A stretch of DNA of 64,000 nucleotides from Dysosmobacter welbionis (GTDB lineage: Bacteria; Bacillota; Clostridia; Oscillospirales; Oscillospiraceae): NCBI RefSeq assembly GCF_005121165.3, contig NZ_CP034413.3, positions 2,294,001 through 2,358,000 on the forward strand, in the 5' to 3' direction. The notes beneath the pieces were generated by a model, which was given only the letters and a program-made list of their open reading frames with translations, made no database searches and had not been told where the DNA came from. The position numbers were made by a program, and so were the translations under genes. Below are positions 57,274-64,000 of this stretch, piece after piece (position 1 is the first letter of the stretch; each line of letters opens with the position of its first letter).

Positions 57274-57645
57274 TTACTTGACGGCGATGGCCTCGATCTC
57301 GCAGAGCACGCCCTTGGGCAGCTCTCGCACGGCCACGCAGCTGCGGGCGGGCTTGGAGGTGAAATACTTGGCGTACACCTCGTTGAAGGCGGCGAAGTCG
57401 CCCATGTCCGCCAGGAAACAGGTGGTCTTCACCACGCTCTCTAGAGTGACGCCGGCGGCCTCCAGAATGGCGCCCACGTTCTTGCAGCTCTGCTCCGCCT
57501 GTGCGGCGATGCCCTCGGGGATAGCGCCGGTGGCGGGGTCCACGGGAATCTGGCCGGAGGTGATGACCAGGTCGCCGAAGGCGTAGCCCTGGGAGTAAGG
57601 GCCGATGGCGCCCGGAGCGTTGGGGGTGGAAATCACGGTTTTCAT
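57274..57645 (-). CDS. ridA: RidA-family enamine/imine deaminase
   Basis: A 123-residue RidA protein that hydrolyses reactive enamines and imines from PLP enzymes. APGAIGPYSQGYAFGDLVITSGQIPVDP and the catalytic-arginine end SKPARSCVAVRELPKGVLCEIEAIA match the family. AAAGGAGGGTTTTCCC precedes the ATG. A helper for amino-acid metabolism, consistent with the SerA and Arg genes. Confidence 0.93.
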   Translation of the reverse strand: MKTVISTPNAPGAIGPYSQGYAFGDLVITSGQIPVDPATGAIPEGIAAQAEQSCKNVGAILEAAGVTLESVVKTTCFLADMGDFAAFNEVYAKYFTSKPARSCVAVRELPKGVLCEIEAIAVK

Positions 57646-57718
57646 GGGAAAACCCTCCTTTGATCGATTTGGATACCTTCATCATAACATCCGCCGCAGA
57701 AAAGTCAACTACCGGCGC

Positions 57719-57747
57719 TTGTGAAAAAGGGAAAATCGTGGTATACT
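57719..57747 (+). promoter_or_regulatory. promoter of the acyl-ACP thioesterase gene
   Basis: TTGTGA (57719-57724) and TATACT (57742-57747) are separated by 17 bases and lie 57 bases before the ATG. Confidence 0.65.
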
Positions 57748-57803
57748 TTTTTGGAATGTCTTACAGGAAGGGCGGACGGCCCGCCGGAAGGAGAAGAGCA
57801 AGT

Positions 57804-58547
57804 ATGAGCGATTTGAGGGAAGTCCTTCAGGAGAACAGCTATCTGCGCCAGAAGCAGCTGATCTTCGCGGACTGCGACCGGTACCAGCGGGCCCGGGTGA
57901 GCACGCTGTTGAGCATCGCCGCCGCCGTGGCCGGGGCGGACTACGACGCCCGGGGTCTGACCTATGAGAAGCTCTATGAGATGCGGGAGGTGTTCCTGCT
58001 CTCCCGCATCGCCCTGCGGATCCATCGCTGCCCCAGGGCGCTGCAGGTGGTGGACGTCACCACCTGGGAGGACGGCGTCAAGGCCGCCCACATGCAGCGG
58101 GTGTATGAGATCACGGACAGGGAGGGACTTCTGGTGTCCATCCGCAGCGACTGGATTCTGGTGGACCCGCAGACCCGGCGCATCATGCGGCCCGGCACCT
58201 TCACAGCCAAGAAGCTGGGCACCTGCCCCAAGGCCATCGACGCTCCGGAGCCCCGGAAGATCCTGCTGCCCCGGGAGGGGGTTGAGGATCTGGGCGCCCG
58301 GAAGGTGGTCTGGTCCGACCTGGACGGTAACGGCCATGTGTACAGCGGCAACTACGGTGACTTCGTCTGGGACTACCTGCCCGCCGACCTGCAGGAAAAG
58401 GTGCCCCGGGAGTTCTTCATCAATTACAGCAAGGAAGCCACCCTGGGCCAGGAGCTGCGGATGGTGGGCTGCCGCAAGGGCGGCGAGTATCTGATGGAGG
58501 GCCTGGGCCCGGAGGGCGTCTGCTTCTCCGCCCAGTGCGTGTTTTAA
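57804..58547 (+). CDS. acyl-ACP thioesterase
   Basis: A 247-residue double-hotdog thioesterase of the FatA/FatB type that releases fatty acids from acyl carrier protein. The first hotdog has LSIAAAVAGADYDARGLTYE and VTTWEDGVKAAHMQR; the second has VWSDLDGNGHVYSGNYGDFVWD (the catalytic Asp/Asn/His region) and INYSKEATLGQEL. GAAGGAGAAGAGCAAGT precedes the ATG. It ends one base before the alpha/beta hydrolase gene, so the two are co-translated. Confidence 0.9.
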   Translation: MSDLREVLQENSYLRQKQLIFADCDRYQRARVSTLLSIAAAVAGADYDARGLTYEKLYEMREVFLLSRIALRIHRCPRALQVVDVTTWEDGVKAAHMQRVYEITDREGLLVSIRSDWILVDPQTRRIMRPGTFTAKKLGTCPKAIDAPEPRKILLPREGVEDLGARKVVWSDLDGNGHVYSGNYGDFVWDYLPADLQEKVPREFFINYSKEATLGQELRMVGCRKGGEYLMEGLGPEGVCFSAQCVF

Positions 58548-58548
58548 G

Positions 58549-59256
58549 ATGCGGGCGGAGCCGTTTTCCCTGGGCGGGATGCCGGCCCTCCGCTGGGGGC
58601 GGCCCAGCCGGCGGGGGATCCTCTACCTCCACGGCCAGGGCGGAAGCAAGGCGGAGGCTGCGTTCTTTGCCGCCGCGGCGGCGGACGCCGGGTGGCAGAC
58701 CGTCAGCGTGGATCTGCCCGGCCACGGGGACCGGGAGTCAGAGGCCGCGGCTCTGGTCCCCTGGCAGGTGGTGCCGGAGCTGCGGTGCGCCCTGGCGGAG
58801 CTGCGGGGCAGATGGGACCGGGTGGGGCTCTTCGGCTCCAGCCTGGGGGCCTGGTTCGGCCTGCTGGCATATCCGGACGCGCCCCTGGCGGGGGCGCTGT
58901 TCCTCTCTCCGGTGGTGGACATGGAGGCCCTGATCCGCAAAATGATGGGCTGGGCCGGTGTCAGTGAGGAGCGGCTGGCCCGGGAGGGGCGCATCCCCAC
59001 AACGTTCGGCCAGACCCTCTCCTGGGAATATCTGCGATACGTCCGGACCCACCCTGCCCGCCGGTGGCGGACGCCCACGGCCATCCTGTACGGCGCCCGG
59101 GACCATCTGACGGACCGGGAGACCGTGGAGGCCTTTGCCGCCCGGAATGGCTGCCGCCTGACTGTGGAGGAGGCCGGAGAGCACTGGTTCCACACGCCGG
59201 AGCAGCTGGCGGTGGTGGACCGCTGGCAGCGTGCCTGCCTGGCGGACCTGGAATAA
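58549..59256 (+). CDS. alpha/beta hydrolase
   Basis: A 235-residue serine hydrolase. The nucleophile is S98 in GSSLGAW, the oxyanion part LYLHGQGGSKAEA is near residue 25, the acid is likely D in GARDHLTDRET, and the histidine is in EHWFHTPEQ. It directly follows the thioesterase and may work on acyl esters. Substrate unknown. Confidence 0.82.
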   Translation: MRAEPFSLGGMPALRWGRPSRRGILYLHGQGGSKAEAAFFAAAAADAGWQTVSVDLPGHGDRESEAAALVPWQVVPELRCALAELRGRWDRVGLFGSSLGAWFGLLAYPDAPLAGALFLSPVVDMEALIRKMMGWAGVSEERLAREGRIPTTFGQTLSWEYLRYVRTHPARRWRTPTAILYGARDHLTDRETVEAFAARNGCRLTVEEAGEHWFHTPEQLAVVDRWQRACLADLE

Positions 59257-59267
59257 GAGAACAGCGA

Positions 59268-59300
59268 AGCGCCGCCCCGCATCCGCGGGGCGGCGCTGTG
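59268..59300. terminator. hairpin between convergent genes
   Basis: A perfect 13-bp GC stem (59268-59280 with 59285-59297) separates the alpha/beta hydrolase and the minus-strand FMN oxidase. T-runs are short on both sides. Confidence 0.55.
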
Positions 59301-59320
59301 ATTTGAAGCGGGAGCAGAGC

Positions 59321-60340
59321 TCAGAACCCGTACAGCATGGAGCGGCTGATGTCCGCCAGGGAGTGGGCGCCGCACATAGCCATGGTGTCGGCCAGCTCGG
59401 CCTTCAGCTTTTCCACATAGGTCTTGACGCCCTCGGCACCGGCACCGTACACCATGGTGACGAAGGGCCGGCCGATCAGCACCGCGTCCGCGCCCAGGGC
59501 CAGGGCCTTGAACACGTCCATGCCGGTGCGGATGCCGCCGTCCACCAGAATGGTCATCCGGCCGCCCACAGCGTCCACGATGGCGGGCAGCACCTCTGCG
59601 GTAGAGGGGCACTGATCCAGCACCCGGCCGCCGTGGTTGGACACCACGATGCCCTTGGCCCCGGCCTCCAGAGCTTTCTTGGCCCCGGCCACGGTCATGA
59701 TGCCCTTGACGATGAAGGGCTTCTCCGCCATGGCAACGATCTCGCGCAGCTCCTCCACAGTCTTGCTGCCGGCGGGGGGCGTCATGTTCTTCAGGAAGGG
59801 CAGGCCCGCCGCGTCGATGTCCATGGCGATGGCAAAGGGATCTGCGGCCTTCACCAGGTCCATCTTCTGCCGGATGGTCTCCAGGTTCCAGGGCTTGACG
59901 GTGGGCACGCCGCAGCCGCCGTTCTTGGCGATGGCCGCCGCAGCGCCCTCCATGACCGCAGGGTCCGTGCCGTCGCCGGTGAAGGCGGCGATGCCCGCTT
60001 CAGCACAGGCGGCCACCAGGATGTCGTTATAGGCCAGATCGTTGTACTTGTCCCCGTAGTGGAGCGTCATGGCGCCCACCGGGGCAGCGAAGACCGGCAG
60101 GTCCACCGTGCGGCCGAACAAGGTGAAGGAGGTGTCCACCGGCTTGTTCTCGCAGATGGTGTCCATGTTGACGCACAGCTCCTGCCACTTCTGATAGTTA
60201 CGGATGAAGCCGGTCCCGATGCCCTTGGCGCCGGGGCCGGGGACGGTGTTCCTGCAGGCCAAGCCGTTGCACACGGGACAGGCCTTGCAGTAGGGGCCCA
60301 TAGCGCCCCGCGCTTGTTCCAGAACTTCCTGATATGTCAT
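59321..60340 (-). CDS. FMN-dependent alpha-hydroxy-acid oxidase family protein
   Basis: A 339-residue TIM-barrel flavoenzyme of the lactate/glycolate oxidase group. VSNHGGRVLDQCPSTAEVLP holds the conserved catalytic His and FMN-phosphate site, followed by ILVDGGIRTGMDVFKALALGA and LIGRPFV. The N-terminus has four cysteines (YCKACPVCNGLAC), not usual for lactate oxidases, so a metal-containing electron-transfer form is possible. The ATG at 60340 follows GGAGGGGAAAATCT; an upstream extension is non-coding. Confidence 0.86.
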   Translation of the reverse strand: MTYQEVLEQARGAMGPYCKACPVCNGLACRNTVPGPGAKGIGTGFIRNYQKWQELCVNMDTICENKPVDTSFTLFGRTVDLPVFAAPVGAMTLHYGDKYNDLAYNDILVAACAEAGIAAFTGDGTDPAVMEGAAAAIAKNGGCGVPTVKPWNLETIRQKMDLVKAADPFAIAMDIDAAGLPFLKNMTPPAGSKTVEELREIVAMAEKPFIVKGIMTVAGAKKALEAGAKGIVVSNHGGRVLDQCPSTAEVLPAIVDAVGGRMTILVDGGIRTGMDVFKALALGADAVLIGRPFVTMVYGAGAEGVKTYVEKLKAELADTMAMCGAHSLADISRSMLYGF

Positions 60341-60565
60341 AGATTTTCCCCTCCGAATTGTTTTCCGAAAACCGCGGCACGCCGCGGAAGGCTGCCTTGA
60401 TTGTACTCCCTTTAAAAGAAAAAGGCAACCTTTGGCAGAGAAGTTCCCGGGCGCAAAAAGAGGCTGGAAAAATTTTTTGTTTTCCTGCAACATACGGCCC
60501 GCCTTTCCGTCTGAATAGGCAGAGGCCCCGGTTTGGAAGCGGGGCGTGAAAAGGAGGGTATTGGA

Positions 60566-61500
60566 ATGAAAAGAGGCTTTGCGTGGCTGCTGACGCTGCT
60601 GGCGCTGCTGGGTCTGCTGTCCGGCTGCGGCGGTGGTGGTGATACGACTGTGTCGGACACCGCCTCCAACAGCGCCGCCACGGATGGGGCGGACGACCCG
60701 GGCGGCTCCTACGGCGCCTGGGCGGAGGCGGAAGTGGCTGAGGACTCCGGCGGTACGGCGGAGGACGGTGCCTCCGACCGTCTGGAAAACGCCAAGATGA
60801 TCTACACCGCCCGGATGGAGGTGGAGACCACCGCCTTCGACACCGCCGACGCGGACCTGCGGACGCTGGTGGAGGTCCTGGGGGCTATTTTGAGCAGGCG
60901 GCGGTCCATGACTACGGCAGCGGCTATCGCTCCGGCGACTACAAAGTGCGCATCCCCGCGGATCAGTTCCAGCCTTTCCTGGACCGGGTGGGGACACTGT
61001 GCCACGTCACCTATCAGGAGCAGACCAGCGAGAACGTCAGCGAGGCGTACTACGACGCGGAGAGCCGCCTGGCCACTCAGAGGACCAAGCTGGAGCGGCT
61101 GCAGAACCTGCTGGCCCAGGCGGAGAATATGGAGGACATTATCACCATCGAATCCGCCATCTCCGACACGGAGCTGGAGATCGAGCGGCTCACCGGCACC
61201 CTGCGGCAGTATGACGCCCTGGTGGACTACGCCACTGTCCATCTCTCCCTCCAGGAGGTGTACCAGCTCTCCAATGTGGAGGAGCCGGCTACCAGTTTTG
61301 CAAGCCGCATGGGCGCGGCCTTTGCTTCTGGCTGGCGGGGGTTTGTGGGCGCACTGGAGAGTCTGGCCGTGGCCCTGGCCTACGGCTGGGTGTGGCTGCT
61401 GCTTCTGGCGGCGGTTGGCACCGTGGCGGGCCGCCTTCTCTGGAAGAGGAGGCGCAGGGAGCGGCAGGCCGCCTCCAAGGAGTCGGAGAACAAGCCGTAA
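60566..61500 (+). pseudogene. DUF4349 lipoprotein, frameshifted
   Basis: A DUF4349-type lipoprotein in two frames. The N-terminal part (from ATG 60566) has a lipobox (LLSGCGGGG) and RLENAKMIYTARMEVETTAF; the C-terminal part (to 61500) has VRIPADQFQPFLDRVG, a coiled coil (RLATQRTKLERLQNLLAQAE), and a membrane helix (VWLLLLAAVGTVAGRLLW). The join is at a run of five G (60880-60884); one more G would give LVEVLGGYFEQAAVHDYGSGY and an intact protein. GAAAAGGAGGGTATTGGA precedes the start. Function unknown; probably a membrane-attached envelope protein. Confidence 0.82.
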
Positions 61501-61515
61501 GACAGAACGGAACAA

Positions 61516-61548
61516 ACAGCGCATCCGGCGTTGGATGCGCTGTTTTCC
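61516..61548 (+). terminator. terminator of the DUF4349 gene
   Basis: An 11-bp stem (61516-61526 with 61533-61543) and a TTTT tail. Confidence 0.8.
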
Positions 61549-61613
61549 TGCCGGATTTTTGAAAATGATGTGGATTTTTGACGGATGATATTCCGTTTTG
61601 TGTTCGCTGTCGG

Positions 61614-61643
61614 GCATACACCGCGCCGCCGCGGCACATACTA
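61614..61643 (+). promoter_or_regulatory. sigma-G-like forespore promoter of spoVAF
   Basis: GCATA (61614-61618) and CATACTA (61637-61643) are 18 bases apart, matching the sigma-F/sigma-G pattern (-35 GHATR, -10 CATnHTA). It is 23 bases upstream of the spoVAF ATG. Confidence 0.65.
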
Positions 61644-61665
61644 GCGGGGATCACGGAGGTGGAGC

Positions 61666-63084
61666 ATGAATCGGATTTCATCCAATTATGAGGAAAATGT
61701 GCAATGGTTCAACGACGTGCTAGGGGCAGGCCGCAGCTGCGACATGGTATGTCGGGACCTGTATGTGGGCGGCCGGCGGGCCCGGTTCTGGGTCATCGAC
61801 GGCTTCGGCGGGGACGCCATCCTGGAGCGGATGGGGGCCTTCTGGCTGTCGCTCCAGCCGGAGGCGGTGCAGGGCCTGACGGAGATGCAGCAGTTCGCGG
61901 ACCGCTATGTGACCTTTATGGAGGTGAACGTCAGCTATGACCGGGATGACATCGTCACCTCCGTGCTGATGGGCAAAAGCCTGCTGGTGATGGAGGGGCT
62001 GTCCGGCGCGGCGCTGATCGACGCCAAGGAGTATCCCAGCCGCAGCGTGGGAGAGCCGCCGGACGGCAAGGTCCTCCGGGGCTCTCATGACGGATTCATT
62101 GAGGCGGTGGTGCCCAACATGGCCATGCTGCGCCGCCGCATCCGGGATCCCCACCTGACCATGGAGGGGCTGAAGGTCGGCCAGCGGACCCACAGCGACG
62201 TGGCGCTGTGCTACCTGGATGACCGGGTGGACCACGCCCTGCTGGACGAGCTGCGCCACAAGCTCCAGAACATCCAGGCCAACTCCCTCACCATGGCGCA
62301 GGAGAGCGTGGCGGAGGCCATCCGCCCCAAGCAGTGGTACAACCCCTTCCCAAAGGTGCGGTACACTGAGCGGCCGGACACCGCCGCCGCCTGCGTCATG
62401 GAGGGCAGCATCATCCTGATGGTGGACAACTCTGCGGCGGTGATGATCCTGCCCACCACCTTTTTTGACTTTACCCAGGAGGCCAATGACTTCTATTTTC
62501 CCCCGCTGGTGGGCACGTATCTGCGGGTCCTGCGGGTGACGGTGTTCCTGATCTCCCTGCTGATTACCCCTGCCTGGTACCTGATGGTCAGCTCGCCGGG
62601 GCGCCTGCCGTCCTGGCTGGATTTCCTCTCCTCCCCGGAGCCGGCGGCGCTGTCTCTGCTGTCCCAGCTGCTGGTGGTGGAATTCCTGATCGACGTGCTG
62701 AAGCTGGCGTCCCTGAACACGCCGGATACGCTGTCCAACTCCTTCTCCATGCTGGGGGCCTTGATCCTGGGTGATTTTGCCGTGCAGGCCGGATGGCTGG
62801 GGCCGGAAGTACTGGTGTATATGGCATTCGTCTCCGTGGCGGGCTTCGCCCAGCCCAGCTATGAGCTGGGGTACGCCTTCAAGCTGCTGCGGGTGGCGCT
62901 GCTGCTGCTGACAGCGGCCTTCGACGTCTGGGGATTCTGCCTGGGGTTCGTGGGCATCCTAGTCCTGCTGGCCACCACAAAACCCCTGGTGGGCCACGGG
63001 TATCTCTATCCCCTGATCCCCTTCAACGGCAAGGCGCTTCGCCGGCTGCTGGTGCGGGAACCCATCAATCGGGACAACACCTGA
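61666..63084 (+). CDS. spoVAF: spore germination protein SpoVAF (GerA family)
   Basis: A 472-residue GerA-family A-subunit-like protein: a soluble N-terminal domain (about 1-270; DLYVGGRRARFWVIDGFGGD; HSDVALCYLDDRVDHALLDEL) and a membrane part with five or six helices (about 285-450). The A-subunit region with DNSAAVMILPTTFFDFTQEANDFY just before the first helix supports SpoVAF rather than GerKA/GerBA. It would act in spore germination at the inner spore membrane. It stands alone rather than after spoVA genes. GGAGGTGGAGC precedes the ATG. Confidence 0.85.
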   Translation: MNRISSNYEENVQWFNDVLGAGRSCDMVCRDLYVGGRRARFWVIDGFGGDAILERMGAFWLSLQPEAVQGLTEMQQFADRYVTFMEVNVSYDRDDIVTSVLMGKSLLVMEGLSGAALIDAKEYPSRSVGEPPDGKVLRGSHDGFIEAVVPNMAMLRRRIRDPHLTMEGLKVGQRTHSDVALCYLDDRVDHALLDELRHKLQNIQANSLTMAQESVAEAIRPKQWYNPFPKVRYTERPDTAAACVMEGSIILMVDNSAAVMILPTTFFDFTQEANDFYFPPLVGTYLRVLRVTVFLISLLITPAWYLMVSSPGRLPSWLDFLSSPEPAALSLLSQLLVVEFLIDVLKLASLNTPDTLSNSFSMLGALILGDFAVQAGWLGPEVLVYMAFVSVAGFAQPSYELGYAFKLLRVALLLLTAAFDVWGFCLGFVGILVLLATTKPLVGHGYLYPLIPFNGKALRRLLVREPINRDNT

Positions 63085-63104
63085 GAGACCCGCTCCTTCC
63101 AGCA

Positions 63105-63138
63105 CGCGCCGGACAGGATTCTGTCCGGCGCGTTTTTT
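63105..63138 (+). terminator. spoVAF terminator
   Basis: A perfect 12-bp stem (CGCGCCGGACAG with CTGTCCGGCGCG, GATT loop) and six T. Confidence 0.92.
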
Positions 63139-63549
63139 CCCCGAAAGCAGAAAATTTTTCAAACTGTGGCATTTCCAACCCCTTTTGGAAAAAATGGGCG
63201 CTCTGATGAAACGGACTGCGGGGACAAAAGCCCACCCTGGTGCGTTTGACGAGGAGAGAAGGGACTCATATCACGGATCATCATGAACTTCTACACCCCT
63301 TCAGCTTTGGATGGAGGGGAAATTTGAACAGGCGGGAGAGATGCAGCCGGCGGAGAGAAATGAGGGGCCGCCACAGCTGCTCCGGTGGCCGGACGGCCCG
63401 GCTGCCGTCTTTGCAGCCGCGCTGGAGACGGCCGTGCGTGCCTGCATGGCGCCGCCCGGCGGGGGGAAACTGTTTTTCGCCGACTTGACGAAATTTCCGG
63501 CTGTTTTTTCGCTCTCCTGCCCAAAACGGGGAATGTGCCAAAATTTTTG
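63139..63549. other. intergenic region without recognised gene
   Basis: About 400 bases between the spoVAF terminator and the next promoter. Open frames exist on both strands but lack ribosome sites or recognisable families, so I see nothing that I can support here. Confidence 0.5.
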
Positions 63550-63578
63550 TTGTATTGCACCGGCAAAGGTTGTATAAT
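63550..63578 (+). promoter_or_regulatory. promoter of the EF-G-like gene
   Basis: TTGTAT (63550-63555) and TATAAT (63573-63578) are separated by 17 bases. Confidence 0.7.
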
Positions 63579-63651
63579 TTCTACATTAGGCATCCCCGGC
63601 GGCCGGTGGGACTGGCCGCGGCAACAGCACAACATAAGGAGTGGAACAAAC

Positions 63652-64000
63652 ATGAGCTATTCTGTACAAAACATCCGCAACGTCTGTCTGCTGGGCCACA
63701 GCGGAAACGGCAAGACCGCCCTGGCAGAGAGCCTGCTGTATATGACCGGGGCCATCGACCGGATGGGCCGGGGCGCGGACGGGAATACGGTCTGCGACTA
63801 TGATCCGGAGGAGACCAAGCGGCAGATCTCCATCTCCACCGCTGTGGCGCCGCTGGAGTACAAGGGGTGCCGGATCAACGTGCTGGACACGCCGGGCGCG
63901 TTCGACTTCGCCGGCGAGGTGATCGAGGCTCTACGGGCCGCCGACGCCGCCATCATCGTCTGCTCCGCCAAGGACGGCGTGTCCGTGGGCCTGGAGAAGG
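63652..64000 (+). CDS. EF-G-like translational GTPase, N-terminal part (3' end outside window)
   Basis: The first 116 codons of an EF-G-family GTPase. G1 is GHSGNGKTA at residues 15-23 (instead of AHIDAGKT of standard EF-G), G2 lies in KRQISISTA, and G3 is DTPGAFDFAGE. The altered G1 and G3 mark the paralogue often called EF-G-like or type II FusA, whose precise function is unclear. AAGGAGTGGAACAAAC precedes the ATG. It runs off the window. Confidence 0.88.
   Translation, partial: MSYSVQNIRNVCLLGHSGNGKTALAESLLYMTGAIDRMGRGADGNTVCDYDPEETKRQISISTAVAPLEYKGCRINVLDTPGAFDFAGEVIEALRAADAAIIVCSAKDGVSVGLEK

Noticed and set aside
63311-63577. 88-codon ORF before the EF-G-like gene
   Set aside because: It overlaps the promoter of the EF-G-like gene, shows no recognisable family and an overlapping antisense frame looks equally plausible.

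Overview
The window looks like a chromosome segment of a GC-rich, endospore-forming Clostridia, most like the gut Oscillospiraceae (Flavonifractor/Lawsonibacter/Intestinimonas type). This rests on a SpoVAF-type germination protein, high GC3 coding and Shine-Dalgarno-driven genes with frequent GTG/TTG starts, together with a Tn1549/CTn5-like conjugative element typical of that group. The taxon is an inference; no rRNA gene is present.

Bases 1 to about 27,880 are the right-hand part of an integrative conjugative element (ICE) lying against the 3' end of a tRNA-Arg(CCU) gene. Its left end is outside the window. The ICE runs in this order: the end of a nested serine-recombinase element that cuts the small membrane gene maff2 (1-919); a type IV secretion operon (TrbL/VirB6, PrgI, VirB4, a small protein, a C5 cytosine methyltransferase with a remarkable second reading frame, an NlpC/P60 wall hydrolase, a PAPS-reductase-like protein, DUF4315 and DUF4366 proteins, topoisomerase III); a DUF3795 protein; an ArdA anti-restriction module; an AT-richer defence cargo that matches IetAS (subtilase plus AAA ATPase) with its own Xre regulator; a MobP relaxase, MobC and an oriT-like palindrome; a second AT-richer cargo (CD3324-family gene behind a structured leader, a small Ntn amide hydrolase, a frameshifted Vat-type acetyltransferase, PadR, YjdF, a KTR zinc-ribbon protein); and the regulatory/recombination end (sigma-like factor, HTH protein, Xis, tyrosine integrase). 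A decayed second tRNA-Arg copy lies just outside.

From 28 kb onward the window is chromosomal. It carries serA (minus strand); typA preceded by a broken duplicate of its own 5' end; a stalk-domain secreted protein; an ECF sigma/zf-HC2 anti-sigma pair with a likely autoregulated promoter; fumC; and a second ECF sigma factor with two DUF4367-like exported proteins. Next comes a complete glutamate-to-arginine cluster in the order argG-argH-argC-argJ-argB-argD-argF (39.8-48.4 kb), with ArgR-box-like sequences over the argG promoter. After that lie an Xre-type membrane regulator, a C45-type Ntn hydrolase, malQ, a GNAT acetyltransferase, a TM1266-type regulator leading a lipoprotein-permease-ATPase ABC importer, DegV, ridA, an acyl-ACP thioesterase with an alpha/beta hydrolase, an FMN-dependent alpha-hydroxy-acid oxidase, a DUF4349 lipoprotein, spoVAF with a sigma-G-like promoter, and the start of an EF-G-like GTPase.

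Three genes (the Vat-like acetyltransferase, the ABC ATPase and the DUF4349 protein) each appear to lack one base in a short homopolymer. Either they are true mutations or the assembly has an indel bias; this affects how they should be read. The most unusual observations are the methyltransferase region where two frames both carry recognisable methyltransferase motifs, the shared C-terminal tail on two neighbouring ArdA-module proteins, the IetAS cargo, and the leader-peptide-like region before the CD3324-family gene.
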